In this document: in pieces, positions 1 to 11,619 of the stretch
How positions within the stretch are numbered: position 1 is the first letter of the stretch
How the letters are laid out: each line of letters starts with the position of its first letter
Assembly (NCBI GenBank): GCA_963970005.1
Contig: CAXAMN010003547.1
Span: 180,816-244,815 of the forward strand
Source of the DNA: Durusdinium trenchii
Taxonomy: Eukaryota; Sar; Dinophyceae; Suessiales; Symbiodiniaceae
Length of the DNA stretch: 64,000 nucleotides
Reading direction: 5' to 3'
The notes under the pieces: generated by a model
Database searches by the model: none
Seen by the model: the letters and a program-made list of their open reading frames with translations, nothing else
What the model was told of the DNA's origin: nothing
Position numbers and translations under genes: made by a program

Positions 1-593
1 TGCAATGGCCGACTAAGAGTATATGAAACTCTCTGACACATGAGCTTTTCTGGGTGTGATGTATATATATATATACATGAGCTCCCCTCCCTGGGTCTGA
101 TGTATATATCATCTAGAACAGGTACTCCTGTTTCTACCCAATCAGTGCAGCGCACTAGGATGGCACATCTGCCACCACCACCCACCATTCCACATCCCTG
201 CCTCACCACTGTCACTTTCTCCACCAGAAGCCACACCGCTTTTGGGTCGGTCCTAGCCAAGACTGGCTAGAGTGCATGGTGGGTGTCCCTGGGCCCAACT
301 ACATTCTTTCTATCCAAAACATCACACGCATCCTTGAAACCAGTCAGGGCAGCGCACTATCATGGCACACACCCCACATCGTCTCCTCTCCACGACCGCT
401 TTGTTCATCAAGAGCAATCACGCTGCTGTCTGATGATGGCACCTGGGCCATTCAAACTAGATTGGGGCCATTCCATTCAACAAGTCTCTGTCCACCAAAA
501 AAATGATTTTAGAACGGGAATTCCCTACCATCCTCACCCCAAGACTTTTGGGAAAAGAACAGACATGTCACAAGCAGCATGATTGCGAGTGTT
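1..593. other. Intergenic or 3' flank, no gene seen
   Basis: I see no convincing exon here. The short open frames on both strands are low-complexity or proline/serine-rich and lack splice-consistent neighbours. The stretch carries two copies of the 8-mer GATGGCAC (159-166 and 434-441), a motif strongly over-represented in the first 5 kb. A short TA run lies near 60-75. It is probably the 3' flank of the minus-strand gene that ends at 594. Confidence 0.5.
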
Positions 594-1115
594 CTATGAT
601 GGCATACCGCCGACCCAGCCACCCCTTCCCTGAGCCTCTGTGACAATCTCCACAGGAGGATCTGGATTGCAAGCTCTGGAATAATCACCCTTCTTCAAGA
701 CTTCCCTGACTAAAGCCGCTGTTTTGTTTGAAAGCGACCACCTCCCCAAGCCTCCTGAAGCCTCAATAGGATGATTGAAGATGATCCGGTCCTTGACAAA
801 GTTCAGCACCGGCCCATAGGCATGACGGCTACACTTGCAAGATTCGAGGTGTGTTGGTAGACCATTTTTCCAGTCTGTTGGAAAGGAGCATTTGTCACCA
901 CAGCCAACGCTGGCACGATACTGTGGCAATGAGCAACTGCTGGCCACGAAAACCATGCCACAAATGGTTGATTTTGGGAACATGCTGCAATCCATTCCAG
1001 GGATCAGCTCCTGAATGGCTTTCTTCACGTGGGGGAATGCATCAGATTTGGCCACGTGAATGCAAACCCAGCCACCTTGCATGCTGAAAGGGCGGTTTTC
1101 TATGTCCTTAGCACC
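594..1115 (-). CDS. Exon: ASCH-like domain, C-terminus
   Basis: It opens after AG|G with GAKDIENRPFSMQGGWVCIH, matching the ASCH/PUA-like signature GxKxxExR followed by a G-rich strand and IH. It continues with a Cys-rich insert and ends near a stop at 594. ASCH domains are thought to bind RNA or modified nucleic acid; that role is family knowledge, not shown here. Confidence 0.5.
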   Translation of the reverse strand, partial: GAKDIENRPFSMQGGWVCIHVAKSDAFPHVKKAIQELIPGMDCSMFPKSTICGMVFVASSCSLPQYRASVGCGDKCSFPTDWKNGLPTHLESCKCSRHAYGPVLNFVKDRIIFNHPIEASGGLGRWSLSNKTAALVREVLKKGDYSRACNPDPPVEIVTEAQGRGGWVGGMPS

Positions 1116-4109
1116 CTGCAAAAGGGCCCTGCAACATCTGCACCCCTGATTGCGATTGCAGTGTTCACAGTGAACATGCTGTCCACAGTGCTCACATCTG
1201 CAGGGCAGTCATCAGCGCAACTGCTGCAAAGAAGGTCAAAGTGTCCCTGAGACACACCCTCCCCGTCCAATCTCTGGGAGAAACGCATGTGAACAGATCT
1301 GGTGGGGTTTGGCTGCTCGTTGATGATCTCTGTGACCCCACTTGGGCAGTGGTGGATCACAATTGAAATATTCAGCAATTTTGCTAGAAATTCATGGTCC
1401 TTGTCCTGTGTCTGGGCACCTTTGCTCAAACGGTCACTCAGCGCCTTCTTGCTGTCCTCATCTATGAAGTCTCTGTTGCACGCTTTCAGGCAGTGGATCA
1501 AGCTCTTTGCCATACCACTTGCACCTGCATCACACACTTTGGAAAGAGAGAGGGAGAGAGAGAGAGAGAGAAAGAAAAAGTCACTTGCGTGCCATCTATG
1601 GGGGCTGCGTCAATATTTTTTACATAACCCAGCTTTGGAAAAGATCCATACGCAATGTATTGTGAACAAAAAATATTCTTGAATTGAAAAACCCAGCCAC
1701 TCTTCTCTTCCTGCTGCAGCCTCTTGTTGCAGACACGCCCAGTGGCCAAATCAAGAGGCATGCCAGTGCGGGATCTGAGAAAGGAACTCCAAATTGGTTG
1801 TTCTTTGGCTCCCGCTGCAGTAGTGGAGAGAAACAAGCAACTGACAAAGCACTGTCCATTCTGCGGTACCTGGATCAAAGAAAATTCTGATGAAACAGGT
1901 GCTCTGGGCACCGTGCCAATGTCCTCCTCAAAGACAGCAGTGCCCAACAAGCACATCAACGCTGCTGTGGAACAGGCAACCATGAACCCGCTGCCAACCA
2001 GTTCATGAGGCTTTTGCAATTGGTGAGAATCCAGCTCTGGACATTGCATGGCGTCCGCAAGGCATTTGTGAACTGGCCAAAGGTGCCAAGACAGCCTGCA
2101 CACACCCAAACCCGACAAACCCTAAGTTGGCATCCACACATCACTAGTCACATGACTTTATAGTCATGTACATATATACATACATTTAGTCTTTATATGG
2201 ATGTTGAATCAAGAAACACTGGCCCAGTAAGATGGCACACGCCAGTGCTTGTGATTTCATTGCTGCCTAGAAGCTTCTCCCTTGCCGTCGCCCAACGGTT
2301 CCTTTGCGCATACCATAGGCGGGTGATGCCGCTGCCTTTCAACCTTGCACTTTCGTTCTTTGGGAAAACATTGGCACATATGTATATACCTGCTCTCACT
2401 GGTGTCACATCTATATATATATATATGATCTATTCAGATTTTGCTTTAAAAACTATTCCCAAAGTTGGCAAATGACATACAAAAAAAATATATATATATA
2501 TATATACATAAGTCCAGGCACAGTGTAGGCAAGGAAGGAAAGCCCTGCTTCGTGGCGCAAGTCCAGGATTTGTGCTGGGAGGCGCTTTGGCTCAGATTGA
2601 AAACAGCATCTTGCATACTGCTACCATGCTTTTCAACCCACTGCTTCTCATAGGAATCTAGCTGCGCCCTCTCCCAATTGGTCAACATTGATCTGAAATC
2701 CAGTTCATGTCCATTGTCACTTTGCTGAAGTCTTTTTGCTGAAAGGCTTGACAAGAGCTCCTTCTTCAATTCATCTGGGTCAGATTCCCAGAACAGAGAA
2801 TCAAGAGTCAAGTCTGTGTACACCTCGAGCTTCTCTGACATTCTGGCATAAAGAGCACTGGGGTCGCCCACAAACTTCCCAAATTTCTTGTGCACAAGAA
2901 GATGATAGTTCCTTTCCCGGCTCACTGCGTGAAAGCCAAGGTCCTGCGGTTTGGTGCACAGCGTGTGGATGTAGTAGTCTTTGCCCAGGTTCTCGTGCCT
3001 CAGGCAGCTGTGGCTGTGGGGTGCCATCTTAGTGTGCCTCGTAGGGGTGGTACCTGCTATATATATATATATATATTTAAAACTTATTTATGTATTTTTG
3101 CTCGGTCCTTCTCTCTCTCTCTCACAGTCAGTCTCTCTCTCTTCTCCCTCTCTCAGTCTCTCTCTCTCTCTCTCTCTGTCTCTCTTTCTTTAACTAGGCA
3201 TCCCACACGATTTCCGTGAACTTCCCCGTGGTGACATTCTCCAGCACACAGGATTTGATTTGCTTGTTCTTCAAGTACTTGGCCAAAGCTACAAAGTACT
3301 GTGTGGTTGTGCCTTCCTTGGTCAGCATCTTTCCTTGCTGAGAATGGTCGGAGCAGTGGGCTCCAGAGATGTCGCAATCCGCTATTGGTACAGCACACTT
3401 GCCAGAATGCTTCTGACAATCATCTCGATGTATCTTCACCATGTCCCTGTCAAAAATGACTCGGAGGTCATTGTAGCACGTTGCCTCTCGAACTAGTGCC
3501 CTGGAAGTTTTGGCGCTGAACATGCCCAAAACGTCCTTGAAACGACATGAATCTTCACGCTCTAATGGGCTCAATGCCAGCGCCTTAGAAGGCACTCACA
3601 CTTTATTTCATCACCCTATGTGAATATACCATATGTATATGGTGTGTGATGGTGTGGGTTCACAAACAAAACACCCACTAGGCTACTGGTGGTGTGCCAT
3701 CTATGTGTGTGTGATGGTGTGGGTTCACAAACAAGTCACCCACTCCTGTAGCCTGGTGGTGTGCCATCTATGTGTGTGTGCGCACGGGTCACCGACAACG
3801 AAACAAAAACTTTACAAAAGAAAACCCAGTGGCCGCCATGGATTCTGGAGTGATGTCACATTGCGATACCAGCCTAACTGGCAACCCAACAGCTTTCGCA
3901 ACCAGAAATGCTGAAAGCTCCCCACCTCCCATCCCACTGAAGTGAGTGCTTACCCGAAGATGATCTCTGTGAAGCAAAGCGATCGGCTCACCAAGCTGTG
4001 TAGCATATTCCACGGCTTCTTGCCGTGCAACATGCAGGAACCGCCAGGCTGCTTGTACCAATGGATGCTCTGAGTTCATGGCGGATGCTCTGTGCTGAAT
4101 TCTCTGCAA
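594..4109 (-). CDS. Multi-exon gene: C5-methyltransferase-like + OTU-like + ASCH-like domains
   Basis: Six exons on the minus strand join in phase: 4109-3837, 3583-3207, 3037-2611, 1869-1698, 1524-1217 (low end tentative) and 1115-594. The first three carry C5 cytosine methyltransferase motifs: motif I (THFSGMGGGELS, SAM binding), motif IV region (ISGAHCSDHSQQG), motif VI (LENV) and motif VIII (SRERNYHLLV). The next two look like an OTU cysteine protease: VPQNGQCF gives the Cys box and GHFDLL the His box. The last exon opens with GAKDIENRPF, the GxKxxExR signature of ASCH domains. The catalytic Cys of motif IV is kept, but the usual Pro-Cys is His-Cys. Donors are GC, GT, GA, GC and GC, and every acceptor is AG|G. 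The first Met at 4109 is the longest available; upstream exons cannot be excluded. That all exons form one transcript is inferred from strand, spacing and phase. Roles proposed are DNA or RNA modification plus deubiquitination; not proven. Confidence 0.6.
1217..1524 (-). CDS. Exon: OTU-like domain, His box
   Basis: It encodes an amphipathic region (AKSLIHCLKACNRDF), a segment like the OTU 'eLqaLAnll.i.I.V' strand (HEFLAKLLNISIVIHHC) and GHFDLL near the end, the usual place of the catalytic His. The downstream donor is tentative (GC at 1216). Confidence 0.5.
1698..1869 (-). CDS. Exon: OTU-like domain, Cys box
   Basis: It starts after AG|G with VPQNGQCFVSC, resembling the OTU active-site segment (D/N-G-x-C-hydrophobic), followed by a helix and a basic stretch. 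The usual Asp before Gly is Asn. It ends at a GC donor (GCTGGG) in phase 1, which fits the next exon (AG|GT). Confidence 0.5.
2611..3037 (-). CDS. Exon: methyltransferase motif VIII and linker
   Basis: The exon encodes DLGFHAVSRERNYHLLVHKK, resembling motif VIII (QSRERVYIVG type), then a charged, Cys-poor helical linker ending KHGSSMQ. The length leaves phase 0 at a GA donor (GATGCT), which joins the OTU Cys-box exon. The donor choice is tentative. Confidence 0.45.
3058..3190. repeat. Microsatellites (AT)n and (CT)n within an intron
   Basis: An AT run at about 3058-3076 and a long CT-rich tract at about 3112-3190 fill the intron between the 3207 and 3037 exon ends. On the transcribed strand the tract is purine-rich (GA)n. 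Similar runs occur at 1544-1575 (GA), 2412-2426 and 2489-2505 (AT). Confidence 0.9.
3207..3583 (-). CDS. Exon: methyltransferase motifs IV and VI
   Basis: The exon begins after AG|G (reads ALALSPLERED) and holds ADCDISGAHCSDHSQQGK followed about 30 residues later by CVLENV. This is the order of motif IV (catalytic Cys) and motif VI (ENV). The conserved Pro before the catalytic Cys is His here. The end at a GT donor gives phase 2, matching the next exon. Confidence 0.6.
3641..3771. repeat. Tandem repeat, about 67 bp, two copies, in an intron
   Basis: Two near-identical units, each running from a GTGTGTGATGGTGTGGG start through CACAAACAA to GTGCCATCTAT, lie inside the intron between the first two exons of the methyltransferase-like gene. 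Each unit ends with the GTGCCATC motif, the reverse complement of GATGGCAC. Confidence 0.85.
3837..4109 (-). CDS. Exon: methyltransferase motif I
   Basis: This exon encodes a helical lead-in and then RVSTHFSGMGGGELS, the FxGxGG SAM-binding loop of C5 cytosine methyltransferases, followed by an acidic residue after a beta strand (SQCDITPE) as in motif II. The exon end is placed at a GC donor (GCGGCC) giving phase 0, which joins the 3583 acceptor. Confidence 0.6.
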
Positions 4110-7100
4110 TTTGTTTGTCTACATAGACAATTCAAAGAGAAGTTCATTCAATTATTTATATATATACATAGTGGTTTCTCAATTTGTCATCTGAAGAACA
4201 TGAACAGTAAAGATAAGAACCTCTGTAAGACACTAAGATGGCACACAGGCCAACAAAGCTGGTTTTCTTCCTCAGTGTCATGCAGCTGCGTATATGGAAA
4301 CAAATAGGACCAAAAAGCATCAAAGAAACATAGACAACAGGCTTGAAACCCATCCACAAATCAACCAAACAGATGGAAAGCACATCAAAATCAGCAGCGC
4401 AAAGCCCTGTTCAACCCCTGTGCGGAGTAAGTATAGATGACATCACGAAAATCGCATAGACTGTGCTGAGAAGCCTTATCGCATCCTTTCCTGTCTGAAT
4501 AGTGTCTTTCCTCTGCTCCTTCTCTGGTTGTCCCTTTCTTTGTTCCAATCTTCTATTTACCCTTTCTGTTTATGGTGGCTGCTGTATGCCTTCTTAGAAG
4601 GCGCGTCTTATCATATCTTACCTAGGCCCTACATCTCTCTCTTTCTCTCCCACCCTGGCCCTCCCTGAACAAAGACATATATATGTATATCATATCCCTT
4701 CCCCTCTTCTGCTCCTCTCTTCCTCTTTCCTTTGTCTCTTATTCTCTACCACCCCTTTCTTCTTTTCCTTGCCTTGCTTTTTCCTCTACTCTGATTTCTC
4801 TGTCCTTTAAGCCTGCTACAGTATCATCTGTTTTTTGCTTCTTTTCCTTTCCCCAGTCTCCCCTCTCATCACCTGGCATGTGCCATCTTTGTGGTCCACT
4901 GCTCCCCCTTTATATTATACTGTTCATTCAAAGTGGCCGGTGTTCAATGCTTTGGGATTTTGTTCTTCCTTGGCTATCATTCCTGCTTTGCTTCCTGCCT
5001 TGGTCTTCTTATATACATAGTTTGTATGAATACATAGCTTCTTTCCTCTGCTCCTTCTATTTGTTCTTCTTTTTTTCTTGCAATCTCCTGTTTCCCCTTT
5101 CTGTTTATGCGCCATCCCATGTCACCTGATTGCCTGTGTCTTTTTATTGATGTTATGTATGGATGCCATCTTTGGGAGCGGCCAAATCTACTAATTTTAT
5201 CCCACCTGTTCATTTGGCTTAGATGGATTTTTCAGGGCTTTTTCGTGATGCCATCTATACGGGGATTCCTATATGTTTATACACACATCTTGTGAATATC
5301 CCATTACCAGAGCCTCAGTGGATGATGATAACTCAGTTGCAGGCCTTGTTCCACATTTTAAATAGTGATTTGCTTGTTTACTGACTGTTACGGGTAATAG
5401 GACAGACCCAAGCTCTATGAACGTCGATGGCAAGGGACCAAGACAAAGGTGAAACAAGCAAAGTAAAGTGCGGTCAATTACACCGAGCCGAGAAGACATG
5501 GTGCCACAAGGGGCTTCACTTCGAAGGCTGGTGAATTGGCAAAGGCTTGAAAGCAGCCTCACACCCACTGTGTCAGCGGGGTGTTTCAACCCTCAGTGCA
5601 GATCGTTTCACTCGACTTGAGTTAGCAACAGTGAACAGGTGCAGCAGGTCACCGTCTGCCCACAAACAAACAACATAGCAAGAGAACTATCCAAACAGAC
5701 CAAAAGCGTGTCGGTTGACATGCTCTTGGGAGTGGAATCCACTGGGCCCACCGGCAGAGTCGGCGATAGACCTGGCGTGTCTTCTTCCACGAGACCGGAC
5801 CGGATCCCGACGGACCGGACCTGGGGTCCTTCGGACCGGGATTCATGAAGCGAATCGACTGGAGAAATACTGCGAAATACTGAGTGGCAGACGGCTTCAT
5901 GGTAATGACTGAGTGGATCTTGAACCCAATATCAAAACCCCCAATGACTGAGTCGGCCAAGGTGTGAAATCGACCTCATTCGACCTCCAGACCTCGGGGG
6001 GTGCAACATCACTTGATTTTCTACAACACCAAGCCGACGTTTCAGGCCGACGTGGAGATTCACACCGAAAGGCCTCGTCATTGGTTTACAGCTTTGAACA
6101 CTTTGAATCATGTTAACAAATGATGTAGACAGGCAGACAGGCAGGAACTCTGAGACCCGTCCAATCCTTGATCTACAGAGCTTCGGCCAATACGTATGAT
6201 TGAACCTATGTCGTATCAAGTTCTTAGGCTGGTGCTTGCGCGTTGCTTACGCAACCTCAGTTTTAGCTTACGCGAGGCCTTGGACAACAAAAGTCTTACG
6301 CAAAGCTTACGCCATGACACAATTATGATTCCGAAAGGTTCCCCCAGGATTTGCTTACGCAGCAATACATTGTGCTCTTCATGTTCTTGTAAAGAGCAGT
6401 ACTGACACAAACCTTACGCAACAAGTGTGTTCAACATCGAGCTTACGCAACCTTTCGCAACACAATGTTTTCCTATATGTGTTCCTTATGTCACAGATTG
6501 ATATGACATATATGACATTAATGGAATGTCAAGGGAGGTTTTGGCTATTGCTCAAAAACATGTCCCGCGGCACCCGCGCGGACGAACCGGGCAGCCGGTT
6601 CGCCAACCCGAGTTCACGGGCGTTCGCCGGGCGAACGTCGCCGGCCTTCGTCCTTGCTGTCGGCTTCGCCTTTGCTGGCCCTTGCAAGAGCTTGCAAGCC
6701 GAACCAGGCAAGGGGCAAACAGGGGAAGACCGTGCAGAACCTGGGCCGCAGCCGCCGTGGGCGAACGAACGGGGATGCCGTGCGAACGAACGAGTTGCGC
6801 GTCTGCGGGTGCACAGGAAAATAAGAAGAGTGAGGGACCTGGACGTACCTCTCGTTGAATCCTGGATCCATAATATTGAACGACGGCACCTCATCATGGC
6901 ACATCATGGCACCTCACCCATATATCGTGAAGTAGGATTGCCGCTCCGCCATACTCAACAAAGCTTCTTAGTTCCTGGTTGCAGTTGTTGAGTTGTGAGT
7001 CAATCTCCCATGACCCCAAGGGCCCCAATGGAATCGAGAATTCATCAGCCAAAGATCTATAGTTTTTTGCACCCCTATTGACTGAGCAAAAGATACCCAA

Positions 7101-9290
7101 AAGCCTCTACCAGCAGCTTCGTGAACCTCCCCCTATATCCACGGATGTTCCCTCCTGGGCCAAGTCACGTGCCGACAAAACTCCAAAGGAATCCATGCCA
7201 GTACCTGGAAGGCGCGGCGTTCGAATCCTCCGCAAGAATCCACCCAAAACCGCCGTGATATAAAGAATGAACCTGGGCTGTGCAGGGTCCGCAGCTTGCA
7301 GTTGGTGGAAAGTGGTATTCCAAACATCTCGAAATGGCTTGAATATGGTTTGAATCTTGTTAATATGATCGTTCATGAAGGTAGCTTAACCCATTGCTGC
7401 TATTAAGAGAAGCATGAGTCACCCAACCACTGTTTCACTTGAACTAGGAGCCACATGGTTGCTATCTGGCCGGGATCAGCCACATACGCCTCCCACAGGT
7501 CTAGCAGTGGAAGTAGCCACCAACTTCCAAGCCTATTCAACCAAAGCATCCATGAAAAACACAAAGAACACCGGCAGTTCAAAATGAGAGAGAGAGAGAG
7601 AGACAGCATCCCACACAAACCACCAAAGGACAACCGCGTTGCCGATTACACGGGGTTTCTTGCTCTCGCTGCCCCAATCGAACGAGACGCTTTGCTTTGC
7701 CAAGGATCCTCGGATGCCGCGTATGCTTCCGGAAGAAGCGACGCTGCGAGGTGGTGTCGTAGGGCATCACAAAGGTTTGTTGCACCCACGACCTTTGGAA
7801 GAACAAACACCGAGCCAAATCCACAGATGTCGAGAGCGAGCCTTGAGCCGAATCGAATCCTTTGCCCTCGATATCATCAATATATCTCAAAATATATCAT
7901 AATATATCTCACGATTGTCTGGAGTCTATCATACCTGGAGTCTATCTGCTCCCACTGCTGCACCTGTATGAACCTGTTTAGAAACGGCTGCCGGACCTAC
8001 GTACATACTCATCCTGCAAACTGTTCTGTGGCAACAAGATGCAACAAGCCTCATGGTGACACTTAAGCGCATTTACATGTGTTTCAACAGACTGGGAATA
8101 CAATAAACTACCACAAAAGGGAGCGGCCTGCACAAAGCACTGTGCAAAAACCTCGAAATGAATGTACAGTCGACGCCAGTGGCCCTCTCTGACTAAGTTG
8201 CCGACGCCAAATAGAACTCGAAGAAGTCTGGCCGGTCAAATCAGCACACATACTCTGACTGCAGAGTATAACATGAAGAAAGCAAAAATATGATGCATCC
8301 TGGCTGCATAATATCAATATATATATATATATATGTATGCATATCATTCATCCAGAGTTCCGGATTCCGACCAAGCCCTCATCGGGCTGGCCCTCATGGG
8401 CCGGCCCGCAAGGGGACGTCGACCTTCGCGGCCCCCGACCTCTGGGAGGCGCCTCGGCGTTGCGGACTCGCGTCCAAGCCTTGGCAACCCGGAGCAGGAA
8501 ACACGGACGGTTGGATCCCCAAAAGCCATAGGGATCCACCGATCCATTGCACCGACCCGGTTCGGAAACGAACCCTCCAAGGCATTCCGCTACATCAAGT
8601 TGTGTGTTCCACACAGCACCCCTCGATATCGACAGGAAGGTATGTGGATCCATAAAGGCTGAGTACGTCACCAAATGATGGTGAATGTCCCGCAACTGCC
8701 GAGCGTTTGGCGAACGCGAGCCTTTTCGGGGTGCCCGGTATTACCGGGATTTAGGAGTTGGCGGGGTGTGGGTGTTGGCGGGTATTTCCACAAAGTCAGG
8801 CTCGAAAAGCAACCCAAGAAAAGCAAGCATGACACCAACTGGACCAAGCAGGCCATCGACATCACCGTCGCATCGTGTCTTAAACATATTAAAAAATCGT
8901 GCCTGTTCAAGGGCTGGAGCGTGATGTTTTGTGGTTGAAACGGCCTGTTGTTCTTGTGACGTGTCCGGAACAGCCTTGTGATCGTCATGGCTGGAATGGC
9001 AGGTAGCGTTCATACGAAAAGGCACAGGATGGTTGTTCGCATTGGACAACATCCTATGCCTGGAACCCATTTAAGACCTCTGCTTAACCCATGTTTTGCG
9101 TGTCTCAAACAGAATCAGGTGAATGAGGAAGAACCAGGTTTGGGATGGTTTGGGGCCAAGGACCTGACCCTTTGCCCCAGGGTGACCGCTGTCTTGTCCG
9201 ACCCAAGTCACGACTCGAAGTGGCTCTGAGTGGAGAAGCACAGCCCCTTCCGGTACCTGAACGGTACCAAAGGCGAAAGGACAGAAGGTA
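4110..9290. other. Gene-poor stretch with repeats
   Basis: I could not support an exon here. 4620-5100 is pyrimidine-rich on the plus strand. 5760-5840 and 6570-6800 are GC-rich with open frames on both strands, typical of chance ORFs. 6225-6450 has a cluster of CTTACGC. 7580-7605 is a GA microsatellite and 8317-8333 an AT run. Small exons of the type seen elsewhere could be missed. Confidence 0.4.
6225..6455. repeat. Cluster of CTTACGC-type short repeats
   Basis: At least seven copies of CTTACGC occur within about 200 bases on the plus strand (for example near 6246, 6268, 6294, 6305, 6354, 6412, 6441), most extended to CTTACGCAA. Spacing is irregular, so this is a degenerate repeat cluster and not a clean tandem array. 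Confidence 0.7.
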
Positions 9291-9349
9291 CGTGATTACG
9301 AGCCACCCCCCAAAAAAAAACTACAAATCCTCTGGTCCATGACGCTTCG

Positions 9350-11610
9350 CCAGGCTTGACCTAACATCCTAACAGCCAACTCCTGCAAGTAGAATTGGCC
9401 CGCCTGACATTTGTCTCGACATTCTTCCCTGTCACTGCCATTCTTCCTCACTGACTGCTCCGCTCCCAAACTCCCCCGTTCCGCCACCGCCGGAGAAAGC
9501 TCCCGCCCGTTCCACCTGGACGAGACTGCCGCGCGCCACCGGCAAGACTTCCACCTCGTGCCGCTCGCTGCTGCGCTGCAATTGCACCTGCGACGGACGA
9601 CGCCAGGCACCCGACCCGCGATGGACGGAGGGCGCTCCACCGGAGCGAACAGCTTCGCGTGGCGCAAAAGCTGGCGTTTGGTGTACGGAGAAGCTGTCGA
9701 ACCAAAGGTTAGACACCGAGCTGGCTGATGTAACCAATTTTCTCCGACAACGATTGTACAACAGTAACCTGCCTTCATCTGCCTTCTATGGCAATAGGAT
9801 GCAATAGGTCTGGGTGGTTGTCTGCCAACCCATTCTTTCTGTCCTTTCATGTGGATCACATCCCTTCCCGCCAGCTGAGTGCCTGTGTAGAACCCGGGTC
9901 TTCTAGGTAAAGGACGGCCACCGAACCTCAATCACAACGGAAGTCGTTCCAACATAGGTCTACTCTCCCCCAGCGTTAGAAAAGTGCACACGAAGAAGAC
10001 TAGATTCCAATGATTGTTTATGAGAACTACATAAGAACTACCAAAGACTGAAAATATGTTAAATTAATACAGTCTTATTGATCATGATATATTATGTGTA
10101 TATAGTATATATTATATAGTAAGTTTAATATAATATATATAATATTATATAAGTATGCTCTACAACTCAGCAACCAAAGACACTACAAGTTCAAGTTGCA
10201 CATGGTGGAGCTTGTGCATCATAGCTTCTTGGAGAAGACATGTTTTTTAAGGAGGTCGAGTGTCGAAAAAGAAGCAGCTTTAAGCTTTGGGCGACCACAT
10301 GGATTCCCATCACTCTGGGGCACCGACTCCAGTGGCTATGCTCATCTCGGATTCCCCGCACCTCAGGATGACTCCTGAACGACCCGAAAAGGAAAAAACA
10401 AACATCGCAGCGGCATCTGGGTGGGAGATCAGGGCATCTGAAAATACGATGGGACGTGATGATGCGATGTGTCTATACCTTTTGGAGTTGATTTCCCGTT
10501 GATCCTCTTATTCATCATTATTCATCTATATATATATATATATCCGCCGACCCCAGCTGATGGGGGAGCGCGCCAGAGAATCACCGTGTATTTTGGGTGT
10601 GGATCCTAGACTCCTCTAGACGTCTTAGACGTCTAGACGCCTGCATTCTCTTGGGGCCCGGAACAGCGGTGATGTTGTCCAGATGCACATCCCCCAGGTG
10701 CCTGACGACAACTCGCCGCGGCCACGGTGGCCACGATTACGCACTTGGAGGGCCTACGTGGGTGGCGTCCCAAAGCCGAGAACACTTGAAACATCTTGAA
10801 AAAATGCTTCCATGGCCGCCATTCTACAGCACCAAGCTACGGCAAAATGGTCAGAAAGCTTATGAGATTGCATATAGTAGATCATAGTAGGCAACAGTTA
10901 CATTTGATCATCAACTGCCAAACTGACTCTCCTGAAATGCCAATCCCACCTAATGCAAGTTGCCAGTTAAGCTTTAGAAAAAGATCATTATCCCAGCTTC
11001 AAACCTCCTAGGAAGAACCAAAACCTCCTACAAGTAGGAGGAGAGACCCCAGTGCTACACTCCGCTCTTCAGTGCTACACTCCATCGACGGCTCCTTTCC
11101 CAAGCGCGCGCCCACGTTTGGGCTGCGGCTGTTGCCCGACCCCCCCCCCGCCAACCTCCGGTCCGTGTGCAGCTGCTGCACCACGAATTTCTGTAGGTTT
11201 GCTGCCGCTCTTTGGGCCCAATAGCCACAGCCTGAGCATGATGCGAGCACGACGCGGCGAGCAAGTTCCAGCGTGTCCCTGAAGCATCTGTTCGACCCCA
11301 ATGTTCCAGGAATGATACGAATCAGATAGCCCAATTAATAGCCCAGGATAGCTCCATGGATGGTTTACCATGCTTTATCTATCTGAATCTATCTATACAT
11401 TGGCCCTTGAAACCACCCTCATTGTAGGTCAATATGCCCTAAATGTGCTGGTGACTTTTTCGGTCGACTTCCCCTACCGTAGGCGACTCTGGCTCCACTC
11501 ATCCGAACACCGTTTTCACGACGCTACCCGATCCCACACCGCGACCCGGTCGCCCTCGCCCACCGGCGACCGCTCGCTCTCGGGCCGCGGTACACGCGGT
11601 GGTTTGACCT
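9350..11610 (-). CDS. Weak exon candidates of an unrecognised gene
   Basis: The best candidate is 11608-11528: it starts after AG|G, reads VKPPRVPRPESERSPVGEG then DRVAVWDR, and is exactly 27 codons before a GT donor. Near 11300-11050 the frame with DTLELARRVVLASCSGCG is plausible, but another frame is also open. Near 9550-9350 EECRDKCQAGQFYLQEL is a further candidate. No family is recognised and phases were not joined, so treat this as a pointer only. Confidence 0.25.
10081..10160. repeat. AT-rich low-complexity tract
   Basis: Nearly pure A/T with TATATA repeats. A second tract of the same kind lies at 14227-14320, and shorter ones near 32690-32770 and 41200-41240. Confidence 0.9.
10545..10585. 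repeat. Dispersed hairpin element, copy 1
   Basis: TCCGCCGACCCC, a short loop, then GGGGGAGCGCGCCAGAG. The CCCC and GGGG arms can pair. Copies 2 and 3 are near 31707 and 51916, with different loop sequence but kept arms and kept GAGCGCGC tail. Function unknown. Confidence 0.6.
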
Positions 11611-11619
11611 CTTTGGATC

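Noticed and set aside
7842..7853. CTTGAGCCGAAT as a relic of the dinoflagellate spliced leader (complement)
   Set aside because: Ten of twelve bases match the end of the spliced leader, but there is no gene start next to it and such partial matches are expected by chance in 64 kb.
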